A stretch of DNA of 64,000 nt from Chloroflexota bacterium. GTDB taxonomy: Bacteria; Chloroflexota; Dehalococcoidia; FW602-bin16. Both the position numbers and the translations under genes were made by a program. The notes below the pieces were generated by a model. The model saw only the letters and a list, made by a program, of their open reading frames with translations, had not been told where the DNA came from and made no database searches. Positions 16,799-25,561 of the stretch are shown piece after piece; position 1 is the stretch's first letter, and each line of letters begins with the position of its first letter. The stretch covers positions 24,380 to 88,379 of the forward strand of contig SCTZ01000043.1 in assembly GCA_004297765.1 (NCBI GenBank). Direction: 5' to 3'.

Positions 16799-19051
16799 GT
16801 GAGCGCAAACACCGTCGTAGGTCGCACAGCAGATAGTCGCGCAAAGGGGCTTCTGTTGGTCATTGCCATGATCGCTGCTGCCCTGCTTCTCTTTGCCATG
16901 GCTGGAACAGCACAGGCCGACGATCCGGTCCCCTCGTCGACACCGGATCCGGTCGCTGCGCCCTTGCCCGCTCCGACCGTTATCCAGGAGCATCGGACTT
17001 ACAACGTCTTCAACTTTCCGGTGATTGGCGATGTGCTGGACGCCGTGCTGAAGGGCCTGAGCGATTCCCTGAGGAAAGGGGTTCAGCCCACCTTTGGAAC
17101 GTTGAGTCTGATCCTGAAGACACCTACTCTGGCCTCCGATGGCCAAAGCGGTGGCGACCAGCTCAACTTCTACGCCATCGTCGAGCCATTGTGGCGACTT
17201 GCGACGCTCCCCATGGCCGGCCTGCTGGGATTCGTGCTTCTTCTCTACAGTGGCGTGGCTATGCAGGTCTCGGCCGCCAGCCGTAGCGCCCGCGGTGTGG
17301 GGGCAAACATGGAGGGTCTTGTCGCTACTCTCGGCGGTATCGTTCTCGCCGCCTTCTCCCTGCAAGCCTTCCATCTGGCCAATGAAGCCGGTAACGTGCT
17401 GGTCGACATGATCATGCAGGCTCCAGGTCCGGGTCAGGGCACGGACCTGAGTCTGATGGCCGCAAGCGTCCTCTCGGGAGCGGGTATCGCCGGGCCTCTT
17501 GGCACGATCATCACCGGTGTCATTCTCCTCATCCCGACGCTCCTTCTGGTGATGATGGCTGTCGCCCGCTGGGCTCTCTTCTTCGTGGTCGCGGTCCTCT
17601 CGCCTCTGGCGGCCGTCGCACTGGGCTCTGCACCAACCAAGCGCCTTGCGTCCTTGTGGGTCCAGATGTTCCTTTTCGTCATGCTTCTGGGTCCCGTCAA
17701 TGCCATCCTGCTTCGCTCCATCCAGGCGCTCTACGGTGTAGCCCTGGGTTCTCTAGGCCATCTCGAAGACGTTCCCCGAGCGGTCGCCAGCGGAGCGGTG
17801 ATGTTCGGACTGCTCTCCATGGCCGGCGCATTGAACTACGCTGCCATTCAGAAGGCCTTCGGTGTTGCCCTTGGCTGGGTTTCGACAGGGGTTTCGGTAG
17901 CCGTGGGAGCGGTCGCATTCGCGGGAGCAGCCGCCGGCGGTGTCGCGGCCGGGGGCGGACTAGCCGCTCTGGGCACGTCTTTGGGTAGCCTGGGTGGCAA
18001 GGCTATGGGCGTCAGGGATACCGCTAGCGGAGATGCCTTAGCATCGGCGGCGATCCGCCCCAGTCCCGGCAACGCGGGCCCTTGGGGAACAGGTTTGCAC
18101 ACGCCTGGACTGACGGCGGAGATAGGTTCCTTGGACCTGGGGAAAGGACAGCACGCCGAAGAGTCGTCTGATGGTGCCGGCGAAACACCCGAGGACTGGC
18201 GCCGTCAGTACCGCTCCCGCCGCAGAGAAGGATTCGACTGGAACCGGGCGGCAACTGTGGGCGGCTCACTGGCCGCTTTGGCTCCGGGTTTCCCCGGCCG
18301 TATGGGCATGGCGGCGCGCCTTCTGGGAATGTCCGGGATGGTCGAGGAGCGCTTCAATCGTGGGGTAGCAGAGCGAGATCTTGCCAGAGAGGAGGCACGG
18401 GAGAGGTCGACCTTGGCCGACTTGCAGCAGCAGCGAAGCCTTATCTTCGGTCGCCCATCCGGACCAGAACAAGTCGAGAGGGCCAACGCCATCGACCGTG
18501 CCGTGGCCACCGTCGCACGAAGAACCGCGGACCACGAAGGGCTGCGCGGGGGGCTGGCCAATTTGGGTCGCTCGGCTCTGAGCCAGTCCGCGATCGGCGA
18601 CCCCTACGGCGGCGTCGCCGGCCTGGGAGGAGAATCAGGGGGAAACGAGCGGTCTCGCATCGAGCGTACGACAGGCCTCTACCTGGAATCGGAGCTTATG
18701 AGTCGAGGGAGTTTGCGCGGAGAGCCCGTCTATGCCATGGGCGAGGAAGGAACGGACCGGATGAATTCTCTGGTCGCGGATGGCCTCGGCCGTTCTCTGG
18801 GACTAGGTAATGGCGTCGATTGGCAAAGCGCCGGCTCGACCGATGGCGCGCAGTTGCGCGCGCAAACGGTGGCATTGGTTGAGCGCTTGCGAGCTGTGGG
18901 TCAGCTGCCACAGGGACGCGCCTACGCCGAGGAGCTGGGGCGAGATCCGCATCTGGCGGGAAGCACGAAAGCCCTCTCTTTGCTGGAATCCTACGTGACA
19001 CAGTTGGAGCAAAGTCGCGCGACGACAGATCAGCCGGGCAAGATATCGTAG
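16799..19051 (+). CDS. VirB6/TrbL-like polytopic membrane protein
   Basis: The 750-residue protein most likely starts at GTG 16799, placed six bases after GGGAGGG; ATG 16784, overlapping the previous TAA, is an in-frame alternative. A signal-type helix at the N-terminus is followed by at least five membrane helices between about residues 140 and 400 (including LASLWVQMFLFVMLLGPVNA), typical of VirB6/TrbL channel proteins. A long hydrophilic, Arg/Gly-rich cytoplasmic tail makes up the last 350 residues. VirB6 forms the inner-membrane passage in type IV secretion. PrgI/VirB3 and VirB4 genes follow directly. Confidence 0.7.
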   Translation: MSANTVVGRTADSRAKGLLLVIAMIAAALLLFAMAGTAQADDPVPSSTPDPVAAPLPAPTVIQEHRTYNVFNFPVIGDVLDAVLKGLSDSLRKGVQPTFGTLSLILKTPTLASDGQSGGDQLNFYAIVEPLWRLATLPMAGLLGFVLLLYSGVAMQVSAASRSARGVGANMEGLVATLGGIVLAAFSLQAFHLANEAGNVLVDMIMQAPGPGQGTDLSLMAASVLSGAGIAGPLGTIITGVILLIPTLLLVMMAVARWALFFVVAVLSPLAAVALGSAPTKRLASLWVQMFLFVMLLGPVNAILLRSIQALYGVALGSLGHLEDVPRAVASGAVMFGLLSMAGALNYAAIQKAFGVALGWVSTGVSVAVGAVAFAGAAAGGVAAGGGLAALGTSLGSLGGKAMGVRDTASGDALASAAIRPSPGNAGPWGTGLHTPGLTAEIGSLDLGKGQHAEESSDGAGETPEDWRRQYRSRRREGFDWNRAATVGGSLAALAPGFPGRMGMAARLLGMSGMVEERFNRGVAERDLAREEARERSTLADLQQQRSLIFGRPSGPEQVERANAIDRAVATVARRTADHEGLRGGLANLGRSALSQSAIGDPYGGVAGLGGESGGNERSRIERTTGLYLESELMSRGSLRGEPVYAMGEEGTDRMNSLVADGLGRSLGLGNGVDWQSAGSTDGAQLRAQTVALVERLRAVGQLPQGRAYAEELGRDPHLAGSTKALSLLESYVTQLEQSRATTDQPGKIS

Positions 19052-19066
19052 AAAGGAGCGCACCCT

Positions 19067-19597
19067 ATGCAGCAGTGGATACCCAGAGGCCACACTCTCG
19101 AGCCGAAGATATGGGGCGAGGTCGGACTTCGACAAGCTCTCTACATCGGCCTAGGGGTTCTGTGCGGAATCCTGTTCCTCTTCGCTCTGTCTCCCTTTGG
19201 GCTGGTGGTGCGCGTCGGCGGGCTGATACTACCGCCCTGCTTGGGCGCTGTCGTCGGCTTTCTGCGCATCAAGGGTCTCATGCCGGAGCGCTACCTCTTC
19301 CATCGACTCCGCTTTCGCCTGCGACGGGCTGGCACGCTCGGCGTCTGGGAGACGGCTGTATCGATGGGGCTAAAGAGAGATATCTGGCTGAGGAGCGCTC
19401 CTGCCACAGAGGAGCGTGTTACGCCTGAGCCAGCTCCCGCCAGGCCGATCCCGAAACCAGTCAGCCACCGGCCCAGCGCGTCCGCGCCCGTCGCCTACGT
19501 GGTCGAGGCAGGAGCATTCGGATTCCTATTCACACTGGTGGCCTGGGCGGTCGCCAGCGGAATGCTTTCGTACGCCGCACGAGGCGTGCTCCCGTAG
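19067..19597 (+). CDS. PrgI/VirB3-family inner-membrane protein
   Basis: The 176-residue protein begins with the PrgI-like pattern: a short N-terminus, a pair of closely spaced membrane helices (residues 26-65), then FLRIKGLMPERYLFHRLRFRL, which matches the cytoplasmic strand after the helices in PrgI proteins. A third C-terminal helix (AFGFLFTLVAWAVASGML) is unusual. PrgI/VirB3 proteins link the VirB4 ATPase to the membrane channel. AAAGGAG precedes the ATG, and the VirB4 N-terminal gene follows after 11 bases. Confidence 0.7.
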   Translation: MQQWIPRGHTLEPKIWGEVGLRQALYIGLGVLCGILFLFALSPFGLVVRVGGLILPPCLGAVVGFLRIKGLMPERYLFHRLRFRLRRAGTLGVWETAVSMGLKRDIWLRSAPATEERVTPEPAPARPIPKPVSHRPSASAPVAYVVEAGAFGFLFTLVAWAVASGMLSYAARGVLP

Positions 19598-19608
19598 GAG
19601 GCAAGAGC

Positions 19609-20358
19609 GTGAAGACGAGTGGCAAGGACGACAGACCAAAACTCTGGTCCACACGCAATCCCTCCTGGCTTCCCGTCGAGAGAACGATGGGAGATATGGT
19701 GGTGCTGGGCGACGGCGCCATGGTCGCCGCTTTGGAGGTGTTTCCCGTGGACACCGCCCTCATGTCTCAAGAGGAAGTCCAGACCTATATCGTCAGGTTC
19801 TGGCAGGGGCTACGTACCCTCCATTTCCCCGTGAGCATGTATGTGGGAACGCGCCGCCAGAACGTGGCGAGCTATCTGGAGAGAGCAACTCAGCGCCTGG
19901 ATCGGCTGGCCGAGAGTCAGAGTCACCAGGACGGATTCTTTGGGATGCTCCTGGAAGAGCAGTGCCGTCTGCTGGAAGTCTTGCTGACCGAGCACCTGCG
20001 CTCCCGCTACACCTTGCTAGTCGTGTCCCAGAGCTCCGCCTCAGGACTCAAAGGAATGACAAGATCCCTGATCAAACCCGGAGACGCGAAACCGCTGGGT
20101 TTGAAAACCACGCAAGATGTGGCGCGGGGAGAGCTCGAGCTCAAGCTAAAGAAGATCGACGACCTTCTCCGCCACATCGGCCTCAAATACACGCGCTGCA
20201 GTGGAAAAGGGCTCGCGCTCGAGCTCCTGCGGCTATCGAGACCGGATTTCGCGACCGACGACCACACGACACTGGAGGCGCATCTCGAGCCGCAAGTCGT
20301 GGTGCGAGGGGACCTGAAAGGAGATGGAATTGAAAGCGGTTTCCCGCCTCAAAGATAG
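19609..20358 (+). CDS. VirB4/TraC N-terminal domain encoded as a separate gene
   Basis: The 249-residue protein resembles the N-terminal domain of TraC-type VirB4 ATPases: WLPVERTMGDMVVLGDGAMV, then VDTALMSQEEVQTYIVRFWQ and LHFPVSMYVGTRRQN, a beta-rich domain that contacts the PrgI/VirB3 protein. It has no Walker motifs. The ATPase part is the next gene, in another frame, overlapping by 35 bases. Together they give about 870 residues, close to a whole VirB4. GGAGG precedes the GTG start. Either the gene was split naturally or a frameshift separates the halves. Confidence 0.7.
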   Translation: MKTSGKDDRPKLWSTRNPSWLPVERTMGDMVVLGDGAMVAALEVFPVDTALMSQEEVQTYIVRFWQGLRTLHFPVSMYVGTRRQNVASYLERATQRLDRLAESQSHQDGFFGMLLEEQCRLLEVLLTEHLRSRYTLLVVSQSSASGLKGMTRSLIKPGDAKPLGLKTTQDVARGELELKLKKIDDLLRHIGLKYTRCSGKGLALELLRLSRPDFATDDHTTLEAHLEPQVVVRGDLKGDGIESGFPPQR

Positions 20359-22201
20359 ATTCTCGAAAAGGGCTGATAATCAGACGCTAGAGGAAAACAC
20401 CTTCTCGCGAGGCACGCTCTCGCTGCGGGATCTGGTAGCGCCCCATAGATTCCAGCAGACCCTCACCACGTACAGCCTCGGAGACGGCCATGTCGCCAGG
20501 GTGTGGCGAGTGTACGATTACTTATCGCCCTGCTCTCGGCCGCGCATCGAGGAGCTCTACGCTCTGCCCTTCGAGCTCCGCTTTCTCCTCCACGCCGAGC
20601 GCATCGACGATTTCGTGGCCCGGCAGAGCCTCGAGCACCAGCGGGCCATGCTGGGTGGGCAACAGCAGTTCTCTGCCTCGCGCGGGCAGCTCCAGAGCTA
20701 CGTGTCGCAGGCCACCCTGGAGAGCGTCGATACGGCCCTTCGAGAGTTGGATGGGCCGAGACGGGATTCGCTCTTCTACTTCAGCCTGCTCGTGCAGCTC
20801 AACTGCCGCACCGGCGAAGAGCTGGAGCGACAATCGAAAGAACTGGAGCTCGCCTTCAAGAACGTGGGCTTCATGGCCGCCACCTGCGACGGACTCATGG
20901 AAGAGGCCTACCGCAGCATGCTGCCATTGGGACGCCCGGAGGTGCGGACTGATCGCCTGATGAACGCCAGCGGCGTCACCCTCTTCTTCCCGTTCTACCA
21001 CGCCGAATACGTGGACCCCGACGGCTTTTACTTCGGCGTGCATCGCCAGTCGGCCACCCTGGTCGTGCAGAACATCTTCAAGGGCAACGGCAACACGGTC
21101 CTCGTGGGTCGGCCGGGATCGGGGAAGAGCGCCCTCTTCAAGACCGTTGCCCTTCAAGCCGCCTGCTATGGCATGGACGTCTACCTTCTCGACCTAGAGG
21201 ACGAGTATCGGCCGCTGGTGGAGGCCCTCCATGGCACCTACATCGACATGAGCCCGCAGGGGGGCGCCCACGTGAACGCCATGCGCCTCGATCCCGAAGA
21301 TCCCGATGGCTATGCCGGGCAGTATGCCGACATCCAGGCGCTTATCGAAGTCATCAACCGGCGCGGGCTGGATGCCGCGGAATCGAGCGTCCTCAATACG
21401 TGTCTCATCGAAACCTATCGGCAGTTCGGCATCGACGTGGAGGACGATGGCACCTGGAGCGTGGAGCCCCAGCCCCGGTTGGAGCACCTGTGCGCCGTTC
21501 TCGAATCCTCGCCCACCCTGCGGGAACGGGATCTCGCCAAAGTCGGTCAGGGACTGGCCCTCGTGCTCGAGCCCTACGTGGCGGGTCCGTACCGTGACAC
21601 CTTCAGCCAGGATACCAACGTGGACCTGAGAAATCGGGTGATAGGCTTCGGCTTTGCCGGTATTCGCGACGACCATTTGAAAGTGATCCGGGTCTTTCAG
21701 GCTCTGCGTCTCATTGGCGGAAGGGCCCTCTCGGGAAAGCGTCTCTCACTCATCGGAGTAGACGAGGCCTGGTGGTATTTCGGTCAGGCCGGAGCCGTGG
21801 AAGCCCTGAGCGCCTTCTCTCGTCGCTGTCGCAAGCGCGGAGCCTCCGTGTGGTTTCTGACCCACCAGCCCGAGGATTTCCTGGCCGGCCCCGATACACG
21901 CCAGATCCTGTCCAGCGCCCAAACCGTGATCCTGATGAATCTGGCCCGCGGCTCTGCCGAGGAGTTGCGCAAGGTGTGCGAGCTCTCGGACAGGGAGATC
22001 GATGACATCACCAATCTCTCGCCGGGATCCTTCGTGCTCGTCATTCGCGACGCAGAGCGCCACGTCACCCACCATATTCCGGTGGAGCTCGTCGTCGTGC
22101 CCCGCTGGTGGGAGATGCTGGACACGAGCTACCGCCGAGTGGAGGAGGCATCCAAACGGGAGAGCAGGAATGGGGAAGAAAGGCGGGCGGGATGGGCGTA
22201 G
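20324..22201 (+). CDS. virB4: VirB4/TraC-family conjugation ATPase
   Basis: The 625-residue protein carries the VirB4 motor: Walker A VGRPGSGKS (about residues 260-268), a DLEDEYRPLVEALHG segment, Walker B LIGVDEAWWYF and the WFLTHQPEDF motif typical of VirB4/TraC. VirB4 hexamers energise pilus assembly and DNA transfer at the inner membrane. The start is ATG 20324 directly after AAAGGAG; TTG 20330 has better SD spacing and may be the real start. The usual N-terminal domain is supplied by the overlapping preceding gene. The end overlaps the transglycosylase start by 10 bases. Confidence 0.85.
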   Translation: MELKAVSRLKDRFSKRADNQTLEENTFSRGTLSLRDLVAPHRFQQTLTTYSLGDGHVARVWRVYDYLSPCSRPRIEELYALPFELRFLLHAERIDDFVARQSLEHQRAMLGGQQQFSASRGQLQSYVSQATLESVDTALRELDGPRRDSLFYFSLLVQLNCRTGEELERQSKELELAFKNVGFMAATCDGLMEEAYRSMLPLGRPEVRTDRLMNASGVTLFFPFYHAEYVDPDGFYFGVHRQSATLVVQNIFKGNGNTVLVGRPGSGKSALFKTVALQAACYGMDVYLLDLEDEYRPLVEALHGTYIDMSPQGGAHVNAMRLDPEDPDGYAGQYADIQALIEVINRRGLDAAESSVLNTCLIETYRQFGIDVEDDGTWSVEPQPRLEHLCAVLESSPTLRERDLAKVGQGLALVLEPYVAGPYRDTFSQDTNVDLRNRVIGFGFAGIRDDHLKVIRVFQALRLIGGRALSGKRLSLIGVDEAWWYFGQAGAVEALSAFSRRCRKRGASVWFLTHQPEDFLAGPDTRQILSSAQTVILMNLARGSAEELRKVCELSDREIDDITNLSPGSFVLVIRDAERHVTHHIPVELVVVPRWWEMLDTSYRRVEEASKRESRNGEERRAGWA

Positions 22202-22809
22202 GGAAGGTGGTCGGCTGCGGTGTGATAGCGGCGGTCCTGCTGCCTCTGTCCGTGGCTCTCTTCTTGGTGGTGGGGCTGCTGGCCTTTATCCAGAGCTTCC
22301 CGAGTCCAGAGCTGGTGGCCGCGGCGACGGATCACCTGGTCGGCGGGGAAAGCTGGGCGGTGCATGGCGGGGACCAACGCGGAGGAAATAGCTTCGGATC
22401 GCTGGCGAGCTATGCGTCGGAGGTCGCCGCGGCGTCTGAGCGCTTCGGTGTCGACCCTCGCCTGGTGATGGCGGTGATGCGCCAGGAGAGCGGCGGTAAC
22501 CCGTACGCAACCAGCGCAGTCGGTGCGGCCGGCCTGATGCAGCTCATGCCCGCGACGTTTGCGAGTATGGGATACGACCCTTCGCGCATCTACGAGCCTA
22601 GTCTAAACATCGAGGCGGGGACACGCTATCTGTCCTCGACACTGGCTGCGTTCGGAGGTGACGTCTACTGGGCCGTGGCCGCGTACAACGCGGGCGGAGG
22701 TCAGGCGCGCTGGCTGAAGGATACCTATGGCTACGTCCCTGCATCTTTCGCTGGTGGCGAGACCTTCCGGTTTGTGCACAGCGTCCTGACCTTTCTGGAA
22801 GGAGCATGA
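22192..22809 (+). CDS. VirB1-like lytic transglycosylase
   Basis: The 205-residue protein starts at ATG 22192, inside the end of the VirB4 gene. An N-terminal membrane helix (residues 8-35) is followed by an SLT-type lysozyme-like domain: FGVDPRLVMAVMRQESGGNP with catalytic Glu99, GAAGLMQLMPATF, and WAVAAYNAGGGQARWL. It would cut peptidoglycan so that the pilus/secretion channel can cross the wall. The length is typical of VirB1-like enzymes. An upstream extension in the same frame is not used because it lies in the VirB4 gene and lacks a suitable SD. Confidence 0.85.
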   Translation: MGVGKVVGCGVIAAVLLPLSVALFLVVGLLAFIQSFPSPELVAAATDHLVGGESWAVHGGDQRGGNSFGSLASYASEVAAASERFGVDPRLVMAVMRQESGGNPYATSAVGAAGLMQLMPATFASMGYDPSRIYEPSLNIEAGTRYLSSTLAAFGGDVYWAVAAYNAGGGQARWLKDTYGYVPASFAGGETFRFVHSVLTFLEGA

Positions 22810-22813
22810 CGAC

Positions 22814-22912
22814 ATGGCTTTCACGCATGTGTGGCTTGGCTTGAGTCTCATTATCGACGGGCCCCTGGATAGCCGGGGAAGCTCATCGACAAGCTGTGGG
22901 GCAGAGAAGTGA
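22814..22912 (+). CDS. Possible 32-residue coupling peptide
   Basis: ATG 22814 lies nine bases after GGAAGGAG. It opens a 32-codon frame (MAFTHVWLGLSLIIDGPLDS...) whose TGA overlaps the GTG start of the coupling-protein gene (GTGA). The arrangement suggests a translated leader that delivers ribosomes to the next gene, which has no good SD of its own. The N-terminus is mildly hydrophobic. No homologue is known to me. Confidence 0.4.
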   Translation: MAFTHVWLGLSLIIDGPLDSRGSSSTSCGAEK

Positions 22913-25557
22913 ACGAGGCTAAGAGATATCGCCTGTTTCGCATCGTCCCACCCCGACAAAACGACACAGGGGTGGGGGCTCTGGTGCACATGATGGAGGC
23001 CATGCTTGGAGCAGAGCCCGTCTGCTTCGAGATTGTTCTCGAGGCGGGAGGCAAGCGGAGCTTCTTCCTACGACTCTCCGAGGCGGTTCCGGCTGCCAGG
23101 TGTCTGCCCTTTCTGCGGGGAGCCCACCCGCAGGTGTCCTGGGAGGAAGTGGCCCTTGATAACGAGCTGGCGCCAGAGTTGGACCCGGCGTATCCCACTC
23201 CGGGGAAGCTCGTGGCGCAGGCCGAGCTACGTCAGCGCAACAACCCCGCTTGCCCCTTGCGCGTGGAGCTGGACGACGATGGCTTTCGCGCTGCCGATCC
23301 GATCGTCTCTTTCCTTCACGCCGGAGACGAACTTGGAGAGGGTGAGAAGCTTCTCCTCCAGGTTGTCGCGCAGCGCCCCAGACGGGACCCGTCTGAGCGG
23401 TACAGAGCGATCGCGGCGGGGGAGATGGGGAAGCCGGTTCGTGAGAGCCTGCGCGCTGCCATACCAGCGCGGCTCGCGATGGGGTTAGGATCCGCCATCC
23501 TCCTTGCGCTCCTCGGAGCGTTGCTCTTCCACGCGGGGAGCTACGTCAAAGGTACGCTGGCCTTCGCCGCGGGTGCGGGACTGGCGGTGGCCTCCGTGTG
23601 GCTCTTCAGGACCAGCCGTTGGATTCTAGAGGTGGACCCTGAGCTTGTCGTCGCCAAGCTGCGCTACCCAGGTTACCGCGCTCAGGTGAGGATCACTGCC
23701 TATGGTAGCCGACCACAGGAATACCTTGATAGTGCGCTCGCGGTCTACGCCCAGTTGGGAACAGGCGCCACCAACGGTTTCATGCCGAAGTCCGCTTGCT
23801 TCGATCCGCGCCTTCCCACGCTGCAGAGGCAGACCAGACGTAGACTGCTGAGAGACGACTTCTGCTGGTTGAATAGCGCCGAGCTAGCCTTGCTCTGGCA
23901 TTTCCCGCAGAAAGATGTCGAGGTCGGAGGACTCGAGCGCACCGCGTTCCCTGCTCTTCTTCCCGCGGGCGACCAGGCCCTCGATGGGGATGACGGATTC
24001 TTCGCTGGAGAGACCGATCATCCGGAGTCGCGGCGATCTATCTATCTGCCTGGACAGCTCTTGAACGAGCACATCGCCGTGCTGGGCGCCTCCGGCATGG
24101 GCAAATCGAACTTGCTGCAACTTATCGGCCGCTGGATCATGGAGTCGGGCGGGCAGCTCATTGCCATCGACCCGCACGAGGAGCTCTCCGACTACCTCGC
24201 CAGCGCCGTGCCTGAAGCACAACGCGAGAAGACCGTCTACCTCAAAGCGGCCAACCGGAATCATCCTTTCGGACTCAACCTCGTCGCCGTCGCACCGGAG
24301 CTCGCGGCCGATTACGCCGATCTCATGGTGCATCACAGCCAGGAGGCAGTGGATCGGGCCGTGGGTACAGTGCTGTCCACCATGGAGCGGGCTCAGGTGG
24401 AAGCCTGGGGGCAGAGGATGCGCAGTCTCGCGGCCAGCGGTACCAAGCTTATGGCCGAGGTCGGACGGGCCACCGGATTCGACTACACGCTTCTGGACCT
24501 GGAGACGCTGCTTGACGACCTGAACTTCGTTCGGGATCTCCTCACCGTCTACCGTCGGGTCGGCGAGGACCCCATGGTGGTGGGCTACTGGCACGGCGGC
24601 TGGATGAGAGCCACCGAGAGCCAGCGGCGGGAATGGGCCTACTCCACGGTCAACCGGATCAACCTGCTCAAGAGTGGCGTGATGGGGAACATCGTCGGGT
24701 CGCGCAAGACCACCCTCGACATCGACCGCATCCTCACGGAAGGCTGCCATCTGATCGTCAACGCCGCCACCGGCTGGGAGGAGAACACCCGCATCTTGAT
24801 GGGCATGCTGCTCGACATGATCAACCTATCCATGCGCCGCCAACCCCGCTCGTCCCGGCCGCGCGTCTACGTCATGCTGGACGAGTTTCAGTTGATCAGC
24901 GCGGCGAACCTGCAGGGGTTGGTGAACGAGCTACGCAAATGGGGCGTGCGCTTTGTCGTCGGCACCCAGGGTCTTAGCAGTCTCCCAGACCCCTCGGTCG
25001 CCAAAGTGGTCCTGAACAACGTCCAGCAGGTCTTCGCCTTCAGCGCAGGTCCCGAGGAACAGGAGCTGGCCGCGGGCCTCCTTGGCGAGGCGGTCGAGCC
25101 GGAAGCTATCGGCTGTCTGAGTAGCTTCCACTGCTATGCCCGGCTGCGGCTTAACGGTCGCGTACAGCCCGTCTTTTCCTTCGCGGTGGCCGAGGCGCCA
25201 CGGGTCAATCGGACCGTTGCGGAGGAGATTCTAGCGCGCTCACAACGGCGCTGGTGTCGCCCGCTAGAGGAAGTGGCCGCGGAGAGGCGGATCATCGCCG
25301 AGAAGTACACCCTGGCCCGTTACGACAGGGCCGCCAGTCTAAGCGTCCCGTCACGGGAAGAGACGTCTCTCTCCGCCGCTGCGTGGCTGCCTCAAGAGCG
25401 AGACCCCGCGCCACGGTTGCCCCAGAGCCTCACGCAGACCAAGCCGTCGCGTAGAGAGCGGGCCAAAGCCGGCGGTAAGAAGGGGAAAGAGACTCCGACT
25501 GGGCAGCCGCTATCCGGAGACTTCGCTTACCAGAAATCGCTTTTCGAGGAGGTGTGA
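22909..25557 (+). CDS. TraG/VirD4-like type IV coupling ATPase
   Basis: The 882-residue protein has an N-terminal region of about 185 residues, two membrane helices (about 185-235), and then a TraG/VirD4-type motor. Walker A is GASGMGKS (about 393-400), followed by IAIDPHEELSDYL, Walker B YVMLDEFQLIS and a WGVRFVVGTQGLSSLP segment. Coupling proteins bring the DNA-relaxase complex to the secretion channel. The domain order (long N-terminal domain before the helices) is unlike classic VirD4, so a related HerA/FtsK-like translocase remains possible. The start GTG overlaps the preceding small frame. Confidence 0.75.
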   Translation: MNEAKRYRLFRIVPPRQNDTGVGALVHMMEAMLGAEPVCFEIVLEAGGKRSFFLRLSEAVPAARCLPFLRGAHPQVSWEEVALDNELAPELDPAYPTPGKLVAQAELRQRNNPACPLRVELDDDGFRAADPIVSFLHAGDELGEGEKLLLQVVAQRPRRDPSERYRAIAAGEMGKPVRESLRAAIPARLAMGLGSAILLALLGALLFHAGSYVKGTLAFAAGAGLAVASVWLFRTSRWILEVDPELVVAKLRYPGYRAQVRITAYGSRPQEYLDSALAVYAQLGTGATNGFMPKSACFDPRLPTLQRQTRRRLLRDDFCWLNSAELALLWHFPQKDVEVGGLERTAFPALLPAGDQALDGDDGFFAGETDHPESRRSIYLPGQLLNEHIAVLGASGMGKSNLLQLIGRWIMESGGQLIAIDPHEELSDYLASAVPEAQREKTVYLKAANRNHPFGLNLVAVAPELAADYADLMVHHSQEAVDRAVGTVLSTMERAQVEAWGQRMRSLAASGTKLMAEVGRATGFDYTLLDLETLLDDLNFVRDLLTVYRRVGEDPMVVGYWHGGWMRATESQRREWAYSTVNRINLLKSGVMGNIVGSRKTTLDIDRILTEGCHLIVNAATGWEENTRILMGMLLDMINLSMRRQPRSSRPRVYVMLDEFQLISAANLQGLVNELRKWGVRFVVGTQGLSSLPDPSVAKVVLNNVQQVFAFSAGPEEQELAAGLLGEAVEPEAIGCLSSFHCYARLRLNGRVQPVFSFAVAEAPRVNRTVAEEILARSQRRWCRPLEEVAAERRIIAEKYTLARYDRAASLSVPSREETSLSAAAWLPQERDPAPRLPQSLTQTKPSRRERAKAGGKKGKETPTGQPLSGDFAYQKSLFEEV

Positions 25558-25561
25558 ACCG

